A model generated the notes under the pieces. That model was not told the origin of the DNA. It was given only the letters and a program-made list of their open reading frames with translations, and made no database searches. Of a stretch of 64,000 bases of DNA, positions 1 through 8,706 are shown in pieces; within the stretch, counting starts at the first letter, position 1, and each line of letters begins with the position of its first letter. Source of the DNA: GWE2-42-39 sp963668595 (lineage in GTDB: Bacteria; Bacteroidota; Bacteroidia; Bacteroidales; Prolixibacteraceae); assembly GCA_963668595.1 (NCBI GenBank), contig OY764876.1:4154001-4218000 (forward strand). Reading direction: 5' to 3'. The position numbers and the translations under genes are program-made.

Positions 1-2
1 AA

Positions 3-3000
3 GAAATGCTCTACGCCATTATTGCTGTAATTTTGGTTACAATGCTGTTGCTCCCGCTGAGGGTTGCTTCGGTGGCGGCAACATCAATTCCGATCAGCAT
101 CTTTATTTCGCTGGGGATTATGTCGCTTACCGGGATGGAGCTGAATACGGTTACTTTGGCCGCGTTGATTGTTGTTTTGGGGATGATTGTGGATAATTCG
201 ATTGTAATTGTGGATAGTTACATGGAAAAACTTGATCACGGAATGTCGCGCTGGCATGCTGCTATCAGTAGTGCCAAAGGATTTTTCAAGGCAATTTTCT
301 CGGCGACGCTGGCTATCAGTATTACGTTTTTCCCTTTCCTGTTCACGATGAAAGGAATGATGCAGGAATTTGTGCAATTGTTTCCCTGGACGGTTACCAT
401 TACGTTGGGAATCTCACTGATGGTGGCTATGTTGCTGATTCCATTTCTTCAATATGTATTTATAAAAGAAGGATTTGAAGGCTCGAAGTCGCAACAGAAG
501 AAAGAAAAAAGAAACTTTTTGGATATTATTCAGGGAACCTATGAAAAATGGTTGTTGCGGGCATTTAAACATCCGCGGGTAACAATGTTTATGGCATTTC
601 TGGCTATTGTTTTGGGCATATTGCTGTTCACTCAGGTGCCGCAACGTTTAATGCCAATTGCTGAACGTGATCAGTTTGCGGTGGAAATTTATCTTCCGCA
701 GGGAAGTTCTCTGGACCAAACTGCTGAGGTAGTCGATAGTCTGGAAGAATTGCTGAAACAGGATGAACGGATTCTTTCGGTGACTTCTTTCATCGGAACC
801 AGTTCTCCGCGGTTTCATACCTCGTATGCTCCGAATCTGCCGGCAAAAAATTATGCTCAGTTTATTGTGAATACACCATCGAATAGAGAGACAGTTGAAT
901 TGCTGGAACAATATTCCGGAAAGTATGCTGATTATTTTCCGAATGCACATGTTCGTTTTAAACAGCTCGATTATCAGGATTCGGCTTTCCCGATTGAGGT
1001 GCGTTTGATTGGGAACGACCTGACGCAACTAAAAGCTCAGGCCGATTCGCTTAGCCGTAAATTTCGTGAAGTTCCGGGTTTAACCTGGGTGCACACCAAT
1101 TACGAAGAAATGCTTCCCGGAGCACAGGTTGAACTTAATCAGGTTGAAGCAAACCGTTTGGGAATTACCCGCACGACGGTAGCGACCAATTTGGCGATGC
1201 GTTTTGGCGATATGCCATTAACTACACTTTGGGAGGGCGATTATCCGGTGTCAGTAAAATTGAAGGCCGAACGCGAACAGGACGCAACATTCAGCGATAT
1301 CGAAAATGAGTATATCCATTCACTGATTCCGGGCGTTTCGGTGCCTTTGCGGCAAATTGCAAGCGTTTCGCCCGACTGGAACGAAGGAAAGATTGTTCGC
1401 CGGAATGGGGTGCGGACAATCAGTATTGTCGGGGATGTTACTCGTGGATACAATATAAACAAGGTATTCCGGTCGATTCAGACAATAACTGAAAAAGAAG
1501 ATTTGCCTTCAACGATAAAAGTACAATACGGAGGGGCTACCGAATCGGATGGCGAGAATATGCCGATGATTCTGGGCGGATTGATCATCAGTATTTTCAT
1601 CATTTTCCTGATTCTGGTTTTCCATTTCCGGAAAATTAATCTGGCATTGCTGGTTTTGGGTTCTGCATTGCTGAGTTTGATTGGAGCCGTAATTGGTGTT
1701 CTGTTGCTGGGATTAGAATTCAGTCTTACTTCGGTGTTGGGGGTAATAAGTTTGATCGGGATTATGGTTCGTAACGGAATTATCATGCTCGATTATGCCG
1801 AAGAGTTACGCCATCATCAGAAAAAAACAGTGTTGGAAGCCGCGTTTGAAGCGGGAAAACGACGGATGCGCCCGATCTTTCTAACCTCAGCCGCAGCTTC
1901 GATGGGGGTTATCCCGATGATCATCAGTAAAAGCGCTATGTGGTCGCCGATGGGAACAGTTATTTGTTTCGGTACAATGACTTCGATGGTTTTGCTGGTA
2001 TTGATTCTCCCGGTTGCTTATTGGTTGATTTTTAGAAAAGCAGATAAGAATAAACAAAAAGTAAGTATTCAGGATATTGAAAATAAAATGAATATGAAAC
2101 CTGCAGTACTCACGGTGTTGATTATTTTGGCATTGAGTCCGGTTCTTTCGGCACAGAATTATTCGTTGGAACAATGCAAGTCGCTGGCACTAAAAAATAA
2201 TGCACAGGTAAAGAATCGGATACTGGATGTTTCAGCGTCAGAGGAAATTAAAAAAGAGGCTTTTACAAAGTATTTTCCACAGGTGAAGGCAACCGGATTA
2301 GCTTTTCAGGCCGATAAGCCGTTGCTTGAACTGGATGTGCCGAGTGGAAATCTTCCTGTTTACGACGGAAATCTGGCGAATCTGGCTACTGCTACTCAGT
2401 TTGCATATTTCCCCGGCATGAATGTCGGAATGCTGGAAAACGGAATTATCGCTGATGTTTCAGCTACTCAGCCGGTATTTGCCGGAGGTCAGATTGCCAA
2501 TGGGAACAAACTGGCCAGTTTAGGGATAGAAGTGAGCCAGTTACAACTTCAGGCAACCGAAGATGAAATTGCGCTGGAGACAGAAAAACACTACTGGCAG
2601 ATCATGGCTTTGGGTGAAAAAATGAAGACGCTGAATCGCTACATTCAGATGGTTGACACGCTCCACAAAGAAGTGAATGATGCTTTGCAGGCGGGTTTGA
2701 TTACGCGAAACGATTTGCTGAAAGTAGAACTGAAACAGAACGAACTTCAGATGAATAAGTTGAGGCTGGAAAATGGGAAGCGGCTGGCTCGTATGGCTTT
2801 GTGTCAGTATATTGGTGTCCCGTTTGATGAGAATATTAGTTTTGCAGATAGTTTGTTGCTGCTTGGTACGCCCGAATTACTGTATGTTGATCATCAGGAA
2901 GCACTGGCCGGAAGAGTCGAGTATAAGTTGCTGAAGAAAAGTTCCGAAGCAGAGAAGTTTCAGACGAAAATGACAATTGGTGAATATATGCCTCAGGTTG

Positions 3001-3434
3001 GCGTTGGTGTTGATGCGCAGTACATGGACATTATGGGCGGAAAAGGTGAAACATATGGTGTTCTTTTTGGCTCGGTTAGTATTCCGATATCTGGTTGGTG
3101 GGAAGCTTCGCATAAAATGAAAGAGCGGAAACTGAAAGAAGAGCAGAACCGGAATATGGTGAACGACAATACCGAAAAACTTTTGCTTCAGATGCACCAG
3201 GCGCGCAACGTGCTGGATGAATCGTACCGCCAGCTTGAGTTGGCACAAAAGTCGATCAGTCAGGCCGAGGAAAACCTGAAAATTAATCGTGATAATTATG
3301 AGGCAGGAATGGTAAATGTTTCCGATATGCTGGAAGCGCAGGCGCAACTTCAGCAAACGTATGATACTTATACCGATGAAAAAATAAATTATCAGATCAG
3401 TAAGGCCGATTATTTACGGCTGACAGGACGGTAA
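3..3434 (+). CDS. RND efflux permease fused in frame to a TolC-type outer-membrane factor (5' partial)
   Basis: The reading frame is open from the left edge, so the N-terminus of the pump is missing. Counting from the ATG at 6, residues 1 to about 690 are the later part of an RND (AcrB superfamily) proton-driven permease: the TM4 block reads GMIVDNSIVIVD (one Asp of the usual pair kept, the other replaced by Asn) and a later helix has VRNGIIMLDY, with Arg where AcrB has its relay Lys. A second domain follows without a stop. It starts at Met695 with a signal-peptide-like segment (VLTVLIILALSPVLSAQ) and continues as a full-length TolC-family protein of about 448 residues with long coiled-coil repeats. 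Known Bacteroidota CusA/CzcA-type pumps can carry TolC fusions; here the permease looks more like the AcrB/hydrophobe type. The internal ATG at 2088 could also allow separate translation of the outer-membrane part. A terminator follows the stop. Confidence 0.9.
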   Translation, partial: EMLYAIIAVILVTMLLLPLRVASVAATSIPISIFISLGIMSLTGMELNTVTLAALIVVLGMIVDNSIVIVDSYMEKLDHGMSRWHAAISSAKGFFKAIFSATLAISITFFPFLFTMKGMMQEFVQLFPWTVTITLGISLMVAMLLIPFLQYVFIKEGFEGSKSQQKKEKRNFLDIIQGTYEKWLLRAFKHPRVTMFMAFLAIVLGILLFTQVPQRLMPIAERDQFAVEIYLPQGSSLDQTAEVVDSLEELLKQDERILSVTSFIGTSSPRFHTSYAPNLPAKNYAQFIVNTPSNRETVELLEQYSGKYADYFPNAHVRFKQLDYQDSAFPIEVRLIGNDLTQLKAQADSLSRKFREVPGLTWVHTNYEEMLPGAQVELNQVEANRLGITRTTVATNLAMRFGDMPLTTLWEGDYPVSVKLKAEREQDATFSDIENEYIHSLIPGVSVPLRQIASVSPDWNEGKIVRRNGVRTISIVGDVTRGYNINKVFRSIQTITEKEDLPSTIKVQYGGATESDGENMPMILGGLIISIFIIFLILVFHFRKINLALLVLGSALLSLIGAVIGVLLLGLEFSLTSVLGVISLIGIMVRNGIIMLDYAEELRHHQKKTVLEAAFEAGKRRMRPIFLTSAAASMGVIPMIISKSAMWSPMGTVICFGTMTSMVLLVLILPVAYWLIFRKADKNKQKVSIQDIENKMNMKPAVLTVLIILALSPVLSAQNYSLEQCKSLALKNNAQVKNRILDVSASEEIKKEAFTKYFPQVKATGLAFQADKPLLELDVPSGNLPVYDGNLANLATATQFAYFPGMNVGMLENGIIADVSATQPVFAGGQIANGNKLASLGIEVSQLQLQATEDEIALETEKHYWQIMALGEKMKTLNRYIQMVDTLHKEVNDALQAGLITRNDLLKVELKQNELQMNKLRLENGKRLARMALCQYIGVPFDENISFADSLLLLGTPELLYVDHQEALAGRVEYKLLKKSSEAEKFQTKMTIGEYMPQVGVGVDAQYMDIMGGKGETYGVLFGSVSIPISGWWEASHKMKERKLKEEQNRNMVNDNTEKLLLQMHQARNVLDESYRQLELAQKSISQAEENLKINRDNYEAGMVNVSDMLEAQAQLQQTYDTYTDEKINYQISKADYLRLTGR

Positions 3435-3445
3435 TATTTCGGGGA

Positions 3446-3492
3446 AGAAGGCCGGACTCCGGACAATGGAGCCCGACCTTCTGATTTTTTTT
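3446..3492 (+). terminator. Rho-independent terminator after the RND-TolC gene
   Basis: A 15-base arm at 3446-3460 pairs with 3468-3482 with two mismatches, around a 7-base loop. A run of eight T follows from 3485. It lies 12 bases past the stop codon. Confidence 0.85.
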
Positions 3493-3510
3493 ATAAAAAC
3501 TTCAGAATGA

Positions 3511-3765
3511 ATGATAAAAAGAAATGAACTTTTCCATTTTGGGATGAGCCTGTTGGATGAACGATGTCCGGAAACAGAAACTATGCTGTATTACCATGTG
3601 TATTCGCTCAAGTTTGGCGACCATTTTGTGATTGAAGACATGAAGGATTTGATTGAATTGGTGGCCGTGATAAATACCTGGAATGTAGAGCGAAAAGATA
3701 GTTTATGTGAAACTGAAAATTCAACTCAAACAGAAAAGGGGCTAAAGATTTTTATTGTCGCATGA
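3511..3765 (+). CDS. Small hypothetical protein, 84 aa
   Basis: I do not recognise this protein. It starts at an ATG 19 bases after the preceding T-run and ends just before a second hairpin terminator, so it fits between two terminators as its own small unit. It is soluble in appearance, with mixed charges, two Cys and no signal peptide or membrane segment. The C-terminal third is polar (Glu, Asn, Ser, Thr). No promoter element is obvious in the short gap before it. It could be a real lineage-specific gene or a chance reading frame. Confidence 0.4.
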   Translation: MIKRNELFHFGMSLLDERCPETETMLYYHVYSLKFGDHFVIEDMKDLIELVAVINTWNVERKDSLCETENSTQTEKGLKIFIVA

Positions 3766-3773
3766 AACAAAAA

Positions 3774-3806
3774 AGCAGCTAAGAATTTTTCTTAACTGCT
3801 TTTTTT
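3774..3806. terminator. Bidirectional terminator between the 84-aa gene and tRNA-Met
   Basis: A 12-bp stem (3774-3785 with 3789-3800, one mismatch) has a TTT loop. A T-run lies on the right and an A-run on the left, so it can stop transcription of the plus-strand gene and of the minus-strand tRNA. Confidence 0.8.
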
Positions 3807-3807
3807 G

Positions 3808-3881
3808 TAGCGAGAGCCGGGCATGATCCGGCGACCTCATGATTATGAATCATGCGCTCTAACCAGCTGAGCTACCTCGCC
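3808..3881 (-). tRNA. tRNA-Met (anticodon CAT)
   Basis: The reverse complement folds into a 74-nt cloverleaf: acceptor stem starting GGCGAGG with a G1-U72 pair, D arm GCTC/GAGC, anticodon arm with loop TTCATAA (anticodon CAT), variable loop AGGTC, and T stem GCCGG/CCGGC. The discriminator is A, and CCA is not encoded. The T loop is ATCATGC, so position 54 is A and 58 is T, the reverse of the near-universal T54/A58 pair. An elongator Met tRNA is most likely; a CAT-anticodon tRNA-Ile2 cannot be excluded by eye. Confidence 0.93.
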
Positions 3882-4323
3882 ATCTCTTTTGAGAACTTTG
3901 CGAAAAACCAGAATTGCTCTTGTTTTTTGCGGTTGCAAATATAGTGTTTTATTTTTCATCCAAACGGTAGAGCGAAAAAAAAATCATTCTTTTTTTTCGT
4001 GATCTAAAACGATGCATTGTAAATCTCTGATAGAATGTATATCTTGCAGCGAGTCGGATGGACTGTTGAGATTGTCTGAATGAGCGTTTTTATAAGGATT
4101 TTTGTTGTTTTGTTGTTCTTGCCTGGTGGAGAAAAATCAAGAAAAACGCACTTGTATCATCCGATCGGGAAAATGTACTTCGATTAAAAATAAGCAATCA
4201 GCAGACGCAAATAATGGTGTAATCCATCGTTTTATTTCTTGGCGGTACTGCTTTGGTTGAGATACAATATCAGGAATAGAGTTTGCAATGAACCTTTTCG
4301 GTCAAATCGAAAAACAACAAGTT
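3882..4323. other. Intergenic region with no recognised gene
   Basis: About 440 AT-rich bases separate the tRNA and the START-like gene. The part next to the tRNA should hold its minus-strand promoter. I see no convincing reading frame, hairpin or TAnnTTTG element. An in-frame ATG at 4288 would add 12 residues to the next protein but does not look like its natural start. Confidence 0.5.
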
Positions 4324-4707
4324 ATGGAAGAAAAAATAAAAATACATCTTGAATATTTGGTAAACTGTTCACCCAAGGTGTTGTATAACCGGCTCAGTAC
4401 AGCAGCTGGTTTAGCCGAATGGTTTGCCGATAATGTGACCGTAAAAGGAAAAATCTTCACATTTACCTGGGATGCAACAGATCAACAGGCTGAAAAAACG
4501 CTTCATAAAGAAAATAAAATGGTGCGTTACTCCTGGCTCGATTGCGAAGAAGAAGATTGCTACTTCGAATTTAAAATTAATCAGGATGAATTGACCAACG
4601 ATGTTTCACTGATCGTAACTGATTTCGCCGAAGTGGAAGAAGAACAGGAAGTGCGCGACTTGTGGGACATGCAGATTTCAGATTTGAAGCGTATTTTAGG
4701 TTCTTAA
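4324..4707 (+). CDS. START-like (AHSA1/Bet v 1 fold) domain protein
   Basis: A 127-residue protein spanning one START-like domain. It opens with a beta strand (KIKIHLEYLV), then the typical helix with AAGLAEWFADNV, then alternating strands (KIFTFTWD, MVRYSWLD, CYFEFKIN, VSLIVTDF) and a long C-terminal helix (RDLWDMQISDLKRIL). This matches the small START-like proteins common in Bacteroidota (the START_2 type), whose ligand is unknown. I chose the ATG at 4324 rather than 4288 because the domain begins directly after it. It sits 71 bases before lptF but has no obvious functional link to it. Confidence 0.8.
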   Translation: MEEKIKIHLEYLVNCSPKVLYNRLSTAAGLAEWFADNVTVKGKIFTFTWDATDQQAEKTLHKENKMVRYSWLDCEEEDCYFEFKINQDELTNDVSLIVTDFAEVEEEQEVRDLWDMQISDLKRILGS

Positions 4708-4740
4708 TATTTTTTCACTTTCTTTTTCTTTAAAATAAAG

Positions 4741-4748
4741 TAGTTTTG
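4741..4748 (+). promoter_or_regulatory. Bacteroidota -7 element for the LptF/LptG gene
   Basis: TAGTTTTG fits TAnnTTTG and lies 30 bases before the start codon. No good -33 TTTG is visible. Confidence 0.5.
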
Positions 4749-4778
4749 TAATCGTTTCAATATGGAACTGTAACTACT

Positions 4779-6278
4779 ATGAAGCGATTGCACTGGTTTA
4801 TCATACGAAGTTTTTTGGGGCCTTTTTTCCTCACTTTTTTTATCTGTGTTTTCATTTTGCTGATGCAGTTTTTGTGGAAATACATCGATGATCTGGTCGG
4901 AAAAGGGTTGGAATGGCACATCATTCTTGAATTTCTGACTTATGCTTCTTTTGCCCTGATTCCGATGGCTTTCCCGCTTGCCATGTTGTTGGCCTCAATC
5001 ATGACCTTTGGTAATCTTGGCGAGAATTACGAGTTGGTAGCCATGAAATCATCAGGTGTTTCGCTCGTTCGGGCCATGAAACCGCTCATATTTATTGCGG
5101 TGTTGCTTACCTATGTTGCCTTTTTCTTTTCGAATAATATTTTGCCGCACACCAACCTTAAATTTGGTGCCTTGCTTTATAGTGTGAAAACCCAAAAGCC
5201 GGAAATGGTTATTAAAGAAGGGGTTTTTGCGAACGATATTGATGGGTTTAGTATAAAAGTAGATCGCAAAAGCCGAACCAGCAACATGTTGTACAAGCTG
5301 ATGATTTACGATCATCGGGAAAATAAAGGCAATATTAAAGTGACGGTTGCCGATTCAGGAACAATGGTTATTACTCCGGATAAAAAATACATGACGCTCA
5401 CCTTGTACAATGGTGAAAATTATGAAGAGATGGAGCCCAATGAACGAGGTCAGAATAAACGCTATCCTTTCCATCGCGACCAATATGGGAAACAGATTGT
5501 TAATGTCCCGTTGCAGGGCTTCGATTTTAACCGGTCTGACGATAATATTTATAAAAACCACTACCGGATGATGAATCTTGCGCAGCTTGAACATCGCGAA
5601 GATTCGTTGTACCAGAATTATTTAAGAAAAATTCGTGGCTTTGTTATTTCGATGAATTACAATACCGAACTGTTACGGAGTATTGTAAACGAAACGCAAC
5701 CGAATGATTCGCTGAAACAAAAATTGGTTTTTACTCCGGATTCGATTGTAAATGTTGACAGCCTGTTGTATCGGGTTGCTCCGGTATTTCGAACACAGCT
5801 GATTGACGGCGCTATCACCGATGCGCGAAATAATGCCCAAACAATCGATCAGCAGGAAGATTTGCTGAATGAAAACAAAAAGGACATCAACAAACACAGC
5901 ATTGAGCGGCACAAAAAATTCTCGTGGTCGCTGGCTTGTCTGATTTTCTTTTTCATTGGTGCGCCGCTGGGGGCAATTATTCGCAAAGGAGGTCTGGGAA
6001 TGCCTGTAATTGTGTCGATACTTTTGTTTATCACCTATTACATGGTTTCAATTACCAGCGAGAAATTTGCCCGCGAAGATGTTTGGATGATGGCTACCGG
6101 AATGTGGTTCCCGACCTTCATTTTTTTATCTGTTGGTGTCTTTCTGACCTACAAAGCTGCGACCGATTCGGCCATTATGAGTTTGGAAACATACGAGATA
6201 TTCTTTAAAAAGATCATGGCATTCCGATTCAGACTAAAAAAAGACCAACGCAATGAAGATTCTTCAGCTAACAAATAA
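4779..6278 (+). CDS. LptF/LptG (YjgP/YjgQ) family lipopolysaccharide export permease
   Basis: A 499-residue inner-membrane permease of the LptF/LptG family, which with LptB moves lipopolysaccharide out of the inner membrane. The N-terminus has the family block RLHWFIIRSFLGPFF, followed by three membrane helices to about residue 125 (including MAFPLAMLLASIMTFG). A large periplasmic beta-jellyroll region with a Bacteroidota-type insertion follows, and the C-terminus has three more helices (FIGAPLGAIIRKGGLGMPV) and a short cytoplasmic tail. At 499 residues it is longer than E. coli LptF or LptG (about 360). The symbol is left open because the two paralogues cannot be told apart here. Its end overlaps the next gene by 26 bases, which suggests translational coupling to envelope glycosyltransferases. 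Confidence 0.9.
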   Translation: MKRLHWFIIRSFLGPFFLTFFICVFILLMQFLWKYIDDLVGKGLEWHIILEFLTYASFALIPMAFPLAMLLASIMTFGNLGENYELVAMKSSGVSLVRAMKPLIFIAVLLTYVAFFFSNNILPHTNLKFGALLYSVKTQKPEMVIKEGVFANDIDGFSIKVDRKSRTSNMLYKLMIYDHRENKGNIKVTVADSGTMVITPDKKYMTLTLYNGENYEEMEPNERGQNKRYPFHRDQYGKQIVNVPLQGFDFNRSDDNIYKNHYRMMNLAQLEHREDSLYQNYLRKIRGFVISMNYNTELLRSIVNETQPNDSLKQKLVFTPDSIVNVDSLLYRVAPVFRTQLIDGAITDARNNAQTIDQQEDLLNENKKDINKHSIERHKKFSWSLACLIFFFIGAPLGAIIRKGGLGMPVIVSILLFITYYMVSITSEKFAREDVWMMATGMWFPTFIFLSVGVFLTYKAATDSAIMSLETYEIFFKKIMAFRFRLKKDQRNEDSSANK

Positions 6279-7452
6279 ACCGCCGTGGCCTCCGAAGGAC
6301 GGTGGGGCAATTGCCAGTCTGAATCTGACCAAGGGATTTAGCTTTTTGGGGCACAAGGTGACTATTCTGAGCATGAATACGGAAAAACACCGGGTGAAAA
6401 AGAAAGACATTCCGGATACACTGAAAGCGTTGGCCGATTTTCATTTTGTAGATGTGCCTGCCCGAACTTCGCGCATGGCGGCCTTGCGTAATCTGCTTTT
6501 TTCGAAGTTGCCATACAATGCAGAACGTTTTATTTCGGAAGATTATAGTCAGGCGCTTATCAAACTTCTGAAAAAGAAGAAGTTCGATATCATTCAGTTG
6601 GAAGGATTGTATTTGTGTCCGTACATCGCATTAATCCGGAGGCATTCGAATGCACGGATTGTTTACCGGGCGCATAATATCGAACACGAAATATGGATTC
6701 GCACGGCTAGTTTGACAACCGGTTTTCAGCGTATTTATCTGAAACATTTGGCGGCGCGACTCAAACGATTCGAACGTTCGTATCTGAATGAGTACGATTT
6801 GCTGGTTCCGATTACCGACCGCGATGCTGCGATGCTGAACGGATTGGGCAATAAAAAGCCTTCGTTTACTTCGCAAACAGGAATCGATTTATCATTTCTG
6901 ATTCCGAATGCCAAACATCTTGAATTTCCTTCGCTGTTTCATATTGGTTCGCTCGATTGGTCTCCCAATCAGGAAGGACTGTTGTGGTTTTTGGATAATT
7001 GCTGGCCAATAATTCTGAAAAAATATCCGGAACTGAAATTTTATGTTGCCGGACGAAATGCCCCGGCATGGTTCGAAAAAAAGCTGGGTCTGCGCAACAT
7101 TGTTTATCTGGGCGAAATCGACGATGCTTACGAATTTATTAATTCAAAAGCAATCATGCTTGTGCCATTGTTTTCGGGTAGCGGTATGCGTATTAAGATT
7201 GTAGAAGGCATGGCGCTCGGAAAACCAATCGTGACAACATCTATCGGAACCGAAGGTATTGAAACGGTTTCGGGCGAGAATATTCTGGTGGCCGACAATC
7301 CTGAACATTTCTGTCAGGCCGTATTTGCGCTGATTGAGAACCGTGATTTGTTCGATAAAATTGGCAAAAATGCCATGGACCTGATTCATAAAAAATTTGA
7401 TAATCTTACGCTTGCTGCCCAGTTGATTGAGTTTTACAACCAACATAAATAA
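6253..7452 (+). CDS. Glycosyltransferase family 4 (GT-B fold)
   Basis: A 399-residue cytosolic glycosyltransferase. The N-terminal Rossmann domain carries the acceptor-side loop PPWPPKDGGAIASLNL typical of GT4 enzymes. The C-terminal domain has the donor-binding pattern: FHIGSLDWSPNQEG, then FSGSGMRIKIVEGMALGKPIV and TTSIGTEGI, which corresponds to the E-x7-E nucleotide-sugar site. It probably adds a sugar to a lipid-linked glycan or lipopolysaccharide core. The start codon lies inside the end of the LptF/LptG gene, and the next glycosyltransferase starts within 2 bases of its stop, so the three form a tight envelope operon. Donor and acceptor cannot be told from sequence. Confidence 0.88.
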   Translation: MKILQLTNKPPWPPKDGGAIASLNLTKGFSFLGHKVTILSMNTEKHRVKKKDIPDTLKALADFHFVDVPARTSRMAALRNLLFSKLPYNAERFISEDYSQALIKLLKKKKFDIIQLEGLYLCPYIALIRRHSNARIVYRAHNIEHEIWIRTASLTTGFQRIYLKHLAARLKRFERSYLNEYDLLVPITDRDAAMLNGLGNKKPSFTSQTGIDLSFLIPNAKHLEFPSLFHIGSLDWSPNQEGLLWFLDNCWPIILKKYPELKFYVAGRNAPAWFEKKLGLRNIVYLGEIDDAYEFINSKAIMLVPLFSGSGMRIKIVEGMALGKPIVTTSIGTEGIETVSGENILVADNPEHFCQAVFALIENRDLFDKIGKNAMDLIHKKFDNLTLAAQLIEFYNQHK

Positions 7453-7453
7453 G

Positions 7454-8638
7454 GTGGAAATTCTGTTCTGGATATTATTCGCGTTGGTGGCATACACGTA
7501 TGCCGGATATGCCTTGCTGCTTTTTATCCTGGTACAGATTAAACGAACTTTCTGCCGAAAAAAGCCAGCGCCTGATTTCGCTGAGAATGATTTGCCGGAA
7601 GTGTGTCTGTTTGTAACGGCGTATAACGAATCGGCTTATGTTGATCAGAAAATACAAAATTCGCGTGCGCTAAATTACCCGAAAGAAAAACTTCGTCTGT
7701 TGTGGGTAACTGATGGCTCTGATGATGGCAGTCCGGAAATGCTTCGTCGTTACGAAGGGGTAGAAGTGCTGCATCAGCCCGAGCGTCGGGGAAAAATGCA
7801 TGCCATGAATCGGGGAATGCAGTTTGTGCAGTCGCCCATTGTTGTGTTTTGCGACAGCAATACCCTGCTGGGGGTTGATTCCATCCGTGAAATCGTTCGT
7901 GCATTGGCCGATCCGAAAGTGGGTTGTGTGGCAGGCGAAAAACGCATTATTGAAGGAGAATCGGCAGATGCTGCGGCCGCCGGAGAAAGCACGTACTGGA
8001 AATTCGAATCGTGGATTAAACGAATGGACAGCGAGTTGAACTCGGCAGTAGGAGCGGTGGGCGAACTATTTGCCGTGCGCCGCGAGCTATTTTGCGACGT
8101 GGAGGAAGACACCCTGCTCGACGATTTCATTATTTCGCTGCGAATTGCTCAGCAAGGCTATAAAATTGCTTATGTGCCGCAGGCCTACGCAATGGAAACC
8201 GCTTCGGTAAGTGTAGGCGAAGAAATGAAACGCAAAATTCGCATTGCTGCCGGAGGTGTTCAAACCATCAGTCGCCTGAAAAGTCTGTTGAATCCGTTTC
8301 GCTACGGACTGCTTAGTTTGCAGTATATTTCGCACAAGGTACTTCGCTGGACACTTGCACCACTGGCATTGTTTGTGCTTTTTATTGTCAACTTGTTTTT
8401 AGTTCCGATCAGCGGATCAATCTTTCCGTTGTCATTTTATACAATCTTTTTTTTCTTGCAGCTTTTCCTGTATTTGCTTGCCATGTTGGGCTTTTTCTTT
8501 GGCCATCGTCCTATTCGCTGGAAAATTGCTTTTGTTCCGTATTACTTCACCTCGATGAATGTGGCTGCCCTCTTGGGATGGTTGCGTTACCTAAAAGGTA
8601 AACAATCGGTTAAATGGGAGAAATCGAAAAGGGCATAA
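7454..8638 (+). CDS. Membrane-bound glycosyltransferase family 2
   Basis: About 394 residues with an N-terminal membrane helix (LFWILFALVAYTYAGYALLLF), a cytosolic GT-A catalytic domain and three C-terminal helices. Catalytic landmarks are FVTAYNE, VTDGSDDGS, the metal-binding CDSNT and the EDTLLDDFIISLRI block. This is the layout of processive or polyprenyl-linked GT2 enzymes such as those that make exported polysaccharides. I chose GTG at 7454, the first codon after the previous stop; a TTG at 7427 in the same frame would add nine residues overlapping the upstream gene. There is no ATG near the start. It ends the lptF-GT4-GT2 operon. Confidence 0.87.
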   Translation: MEILFWILFALVAYTYAGYALLLFILVQIKRTFCRKKPAPDFAENDLPEVCLFVTAYNESAYVDQKIQNSRALNYPKEKLRLLWVTDGSDDGSPEMLRRYEGVEVLHQPERRGKMHAMNRGMQFVQSPIVVFCDSNTLLGVDSIREIVRALADPKVGCVAGEKRIIEGESADAAAAGESTYWKFESWIKRMDSELNSAVGAVGELFAVRRELFCDVEEDTLLDDFIISLRIAQQGYKIAYVPQAYAMETASVSVGEEMKRKIRIAAGGVQTISRLKSLLNPFRYGLLSLQYISHKVLRWTLAPLALFVLFIVNLFLVPISGSIFPLSFYTIFFFLQLFLYLLAMLGFFFGHRPIRWKIAFVPYYFTSMNVAALLGWLRYLKGKQSVKWEKSKRA

Positions 8639-8673
8639 ACATCTAAAATCATAGATTAATTGCTAAAAATGGT

Positions 8674-8681
8674 TAGTTTTG
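8674..8681 (+). promoter_or_regulatory. Bacteroidota -7 element for ribBA
   Basis: TAGTTTTG matches TAnnTTTG 25 bases before the ribBA start. A TTG at 8660-8662 is too close to be a standard -33 element. I see no FMN riboswitch in the 68-base gap. Confidence 0.45.
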
Positions 8682-8706
8682 CAGCCTATTTCAAAAGTCG
8701 ATAGCG

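Noticed and set aside
8639..8706. FMN riboswitch before ribBA
   Set aside because: The gap is 68 bases and lacks the conserved RFN structure.
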